A stretch of DNA of 64,000 nucleotides from Kitasatospora sp. MMS16-BH015 (GTDB lineage: Bacteria; Actinomycetota; Actinomycetes; Streptomycetales; Streptomycetaceae), in the NCBI RefSeq assembly GCF_002943525.1, contig NZ_CP025394.1:2294001-2358000 (forward strand). Reading direction: 5' to 3'. Shown here one piece after another: positions 63,136 through 64,000 of this stretch. Position 1 is the stretch's first letter; every line of letters starts with the position of its first letter. The notes below the pieces were generated by a model. The model did no database searches, had not been told where the DNA came from, and was given only the letters and a program-made list of their open reading frames with translations. The position numbers and the translations under genes are program-made.

Positions 63136-63558
63136 TCAGGAGGACGGGGTCGTCGCGTCTTCGCCACCGGGCCTGGTGAAAGAGGCGGCCTGGGCCACGA
63201 GTGCGGCGATCTCGGGGTGCTCCGCGAAGTGGCGAGCCTGTACCTGCTCGATCTTCGTCTTGATCTCAGGGTCGGCGGAGTCCGTGATGTCGAAGGCCTC
63301 GAACCGCGCGAGGTAGCCGATGCCTTCCAGTTCGAGGCGGACGTGCGCGGGGTGGTTCAGGTACTGGTCGTAGCCGTCGAGGTCTTCGATCACGAACACG
63401 GCTCCGTAGTCGAAGCCCCCGGTGGGGTGCGGCCCGACCACGTACGACTTCACGGCGGGACAGGTCTCGCCGACCTGGCGCAGCAGGTCGAGGCAGGCCT
63501 CGAGCTGCTCCTCGCTCAGGTCGGGCTTGGGCGTCAAGCGGTTGATGTGGAAGATCAT
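63136..63558 (-). CDS. Dabb-family (stress-responsive A/B barrel) protein
   Basis: 140 residues. MIFHINRLTPKPDLSEEQLE, PAVKSYVVGPHPTGGFDYGA, VFVIEDLDGYDQYLNHPAHV match the ferredoxin-like Dabb domain. The C-terminal 45 residues (PEIKTKIEQVQARHFAEHPE) extend beyond it. GAGGAGAAGG lies before ATG 63558. It is divergent from the TetR gene and a probable target of it. The reaction or ligand is unknown. Confidence 0.85.
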   Translation of the reverse strand: MIFHINRLTPKPDLSEEQLEACLDLLRQVGETCPAVKSYVVGPHPTGGFDYGAVFVIEDLDGYDQYLNHPAHVRLELEGIGYLARFEAFDITDSADPEIKTKIEQVQARHFAEHPEIAALVAQAASFTRPGGEDATTPSS

Positions 63559-63790
63559 GGCCTTCTCCTCAAAACTCGGTACGGCACCGTCTTGTCTGTG
63601 GATTCCTGCGTCCCGGGGGGCCCGTACCGGCCCCCCGGGGGGGTCCAAGCGTTCCCCCGTGCGACCTGCATGATCAGGCCAGCCGGGCAGGCAGCTCGCC
63701 GCCGTGCGCCGCCCCGGGCGGCACTTGTCGGCTCTTCATCGCCAGGACACGACGCTAGTCAGGCGATCGTTCTTTAAGCAGGAGGAGATT

Positions 63791-63809
63791 TACCTGACAC
63801 TGTCAGGTA
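63791..63809. promoter_or_regulatory. TetR-type palindromic operator
   Basis: TACCTGACACTGTCAGGTA is a 19-bp palindrome (one central base). It lies between the divergent Dabb and TetR genes, 58 bases before the TetR start. A further GACAGTC is just downstream. Confidence 0.75.
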
Positions 63810-63854
63810 TTCAGACAGTCGTAAGCCGCTTCGATCCCCGTCGGGCCGGCACCC

Positions 63855-63866
63855 TAGGATCGCCGC
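63855..63866 (+). promoter_or_regulatory. -10 box of a leaderless promoter (TetR gene)
   Basis: TAGGAT (63855-63860) ends 6 bases before ATG 63867; no ribosome binding site is visible. Confidence 0.5.
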
Positions 63867-64000
63867 ATGTCCGCAGACGCGTCCGCGACGGTCCTGCCAT
63901 CCCTGCGCCAGCGACGCCGGGCCGTCGCCACCCAGGAGATCGTGGCCGCCGCCGAGAGCCACCTCGCCGAGCACGGGTTGCACGCCCTGTCCCTGAGAGC
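63867..64000 (+). CDS. TetR-family regulator, N-terminal part (runs off the window)
   Basis: 44 codons visible: LRQRRRAVATQEIVAAAESH, LAEHGLHALSLR is the first helix and start of the TetR HTH. It probably binds the palindrome upstream and controls itself and the Dabb gene. Confidence 0.82.
   Translation, partial: MSADASATVLPSLRQRRRAVATQEIVAAAESHLAEHGLHALSLR

Overview
The window is high-GC actinobacterial DNA. It has GTG/ATG/TTG starts, leaderless promoters and conserved blocks (nadA, pspA, cobU-cobT-cobS, pepA-lpdA-sucB, lipB-lipA, glnA) in an order I know from the Streptomyces chromosome core. A streptomycete (Streptomyces or Kitasatospora) is the best guess; a small protein at 61.2 kb that resembles a family I associate with Kitasatospora leans the call that way. 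No tRNA or rRNA gene was seen.

Bases 1 to about 36.8 kb are core chromosome: Fe-S assembly (HesB/ErpA), a PLP decarboxylase, an Lrp regulator, quinolinate synthase, the PspA envelope-stress pair, late cobalamin assembly genes, leucyl aminopeptidase, the E3 and E2 subunits of 2-oxo acid dehydrogenase, a MerR regulator fused to a sliding-clamp-like domain, an epimerase, an FAD oxidoreductase, a cation:proton antiporter, an NsdA-like regulator, an SDR plus MHS transporter pair, a PucR-type regulator, lipoate biosynthesis and glutamine synthetase I. lpdA, sucB, lipB and lipA belong together functionally, because LipB and LipA make the lipoyl cofactor carried by SucB and oxidised by LpdA. glnA has a textbook GlnR double box and a candidate DasR site upstream. 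Four intergenic copies of a GC-rich paired inverted-repeat element, a small CTAG-flanked MITE and one IS5-family IS interrupt this part.

Bases 36.8 to about 62.5 kb are an accessory island. It carries an AbiJ-NTD3/Shedu nuclease fusion (antiphage defence), an IS630-family element interrupted by an IS256-family element, a decayed CRISPR-like array with an exact 61-bp period, an HTH regulator, and a large secreted modular protein with a toxin-like N-terminal domain and FG-GAP/VCBS repeats. These are followed by a truncated STAND NTPase, a coupled HTH/membrane-protein pair, and a double zeta-toxin gene divergent from an RHH antitoxin/PIN-like toxin pair around two perfect palindromic operators. 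Next come a tryptophan-repeat microprotein with a frameshift, a truncated ABC exporter with a glycosyltransferase, an IS5-family transposase, a second identical but inverted copy of the IS256-family element, and a small wHTH/STAS/unknown operon. Copies of one repeat module lie near both island edges (36.9 and 62.1 kb).

Bases 62.5 to 64 kb hold decayed gene fragments, a Dabb-family protein and the start of a divergent TetR regulator with a palindromic operator; the TetR gene runs off the window.
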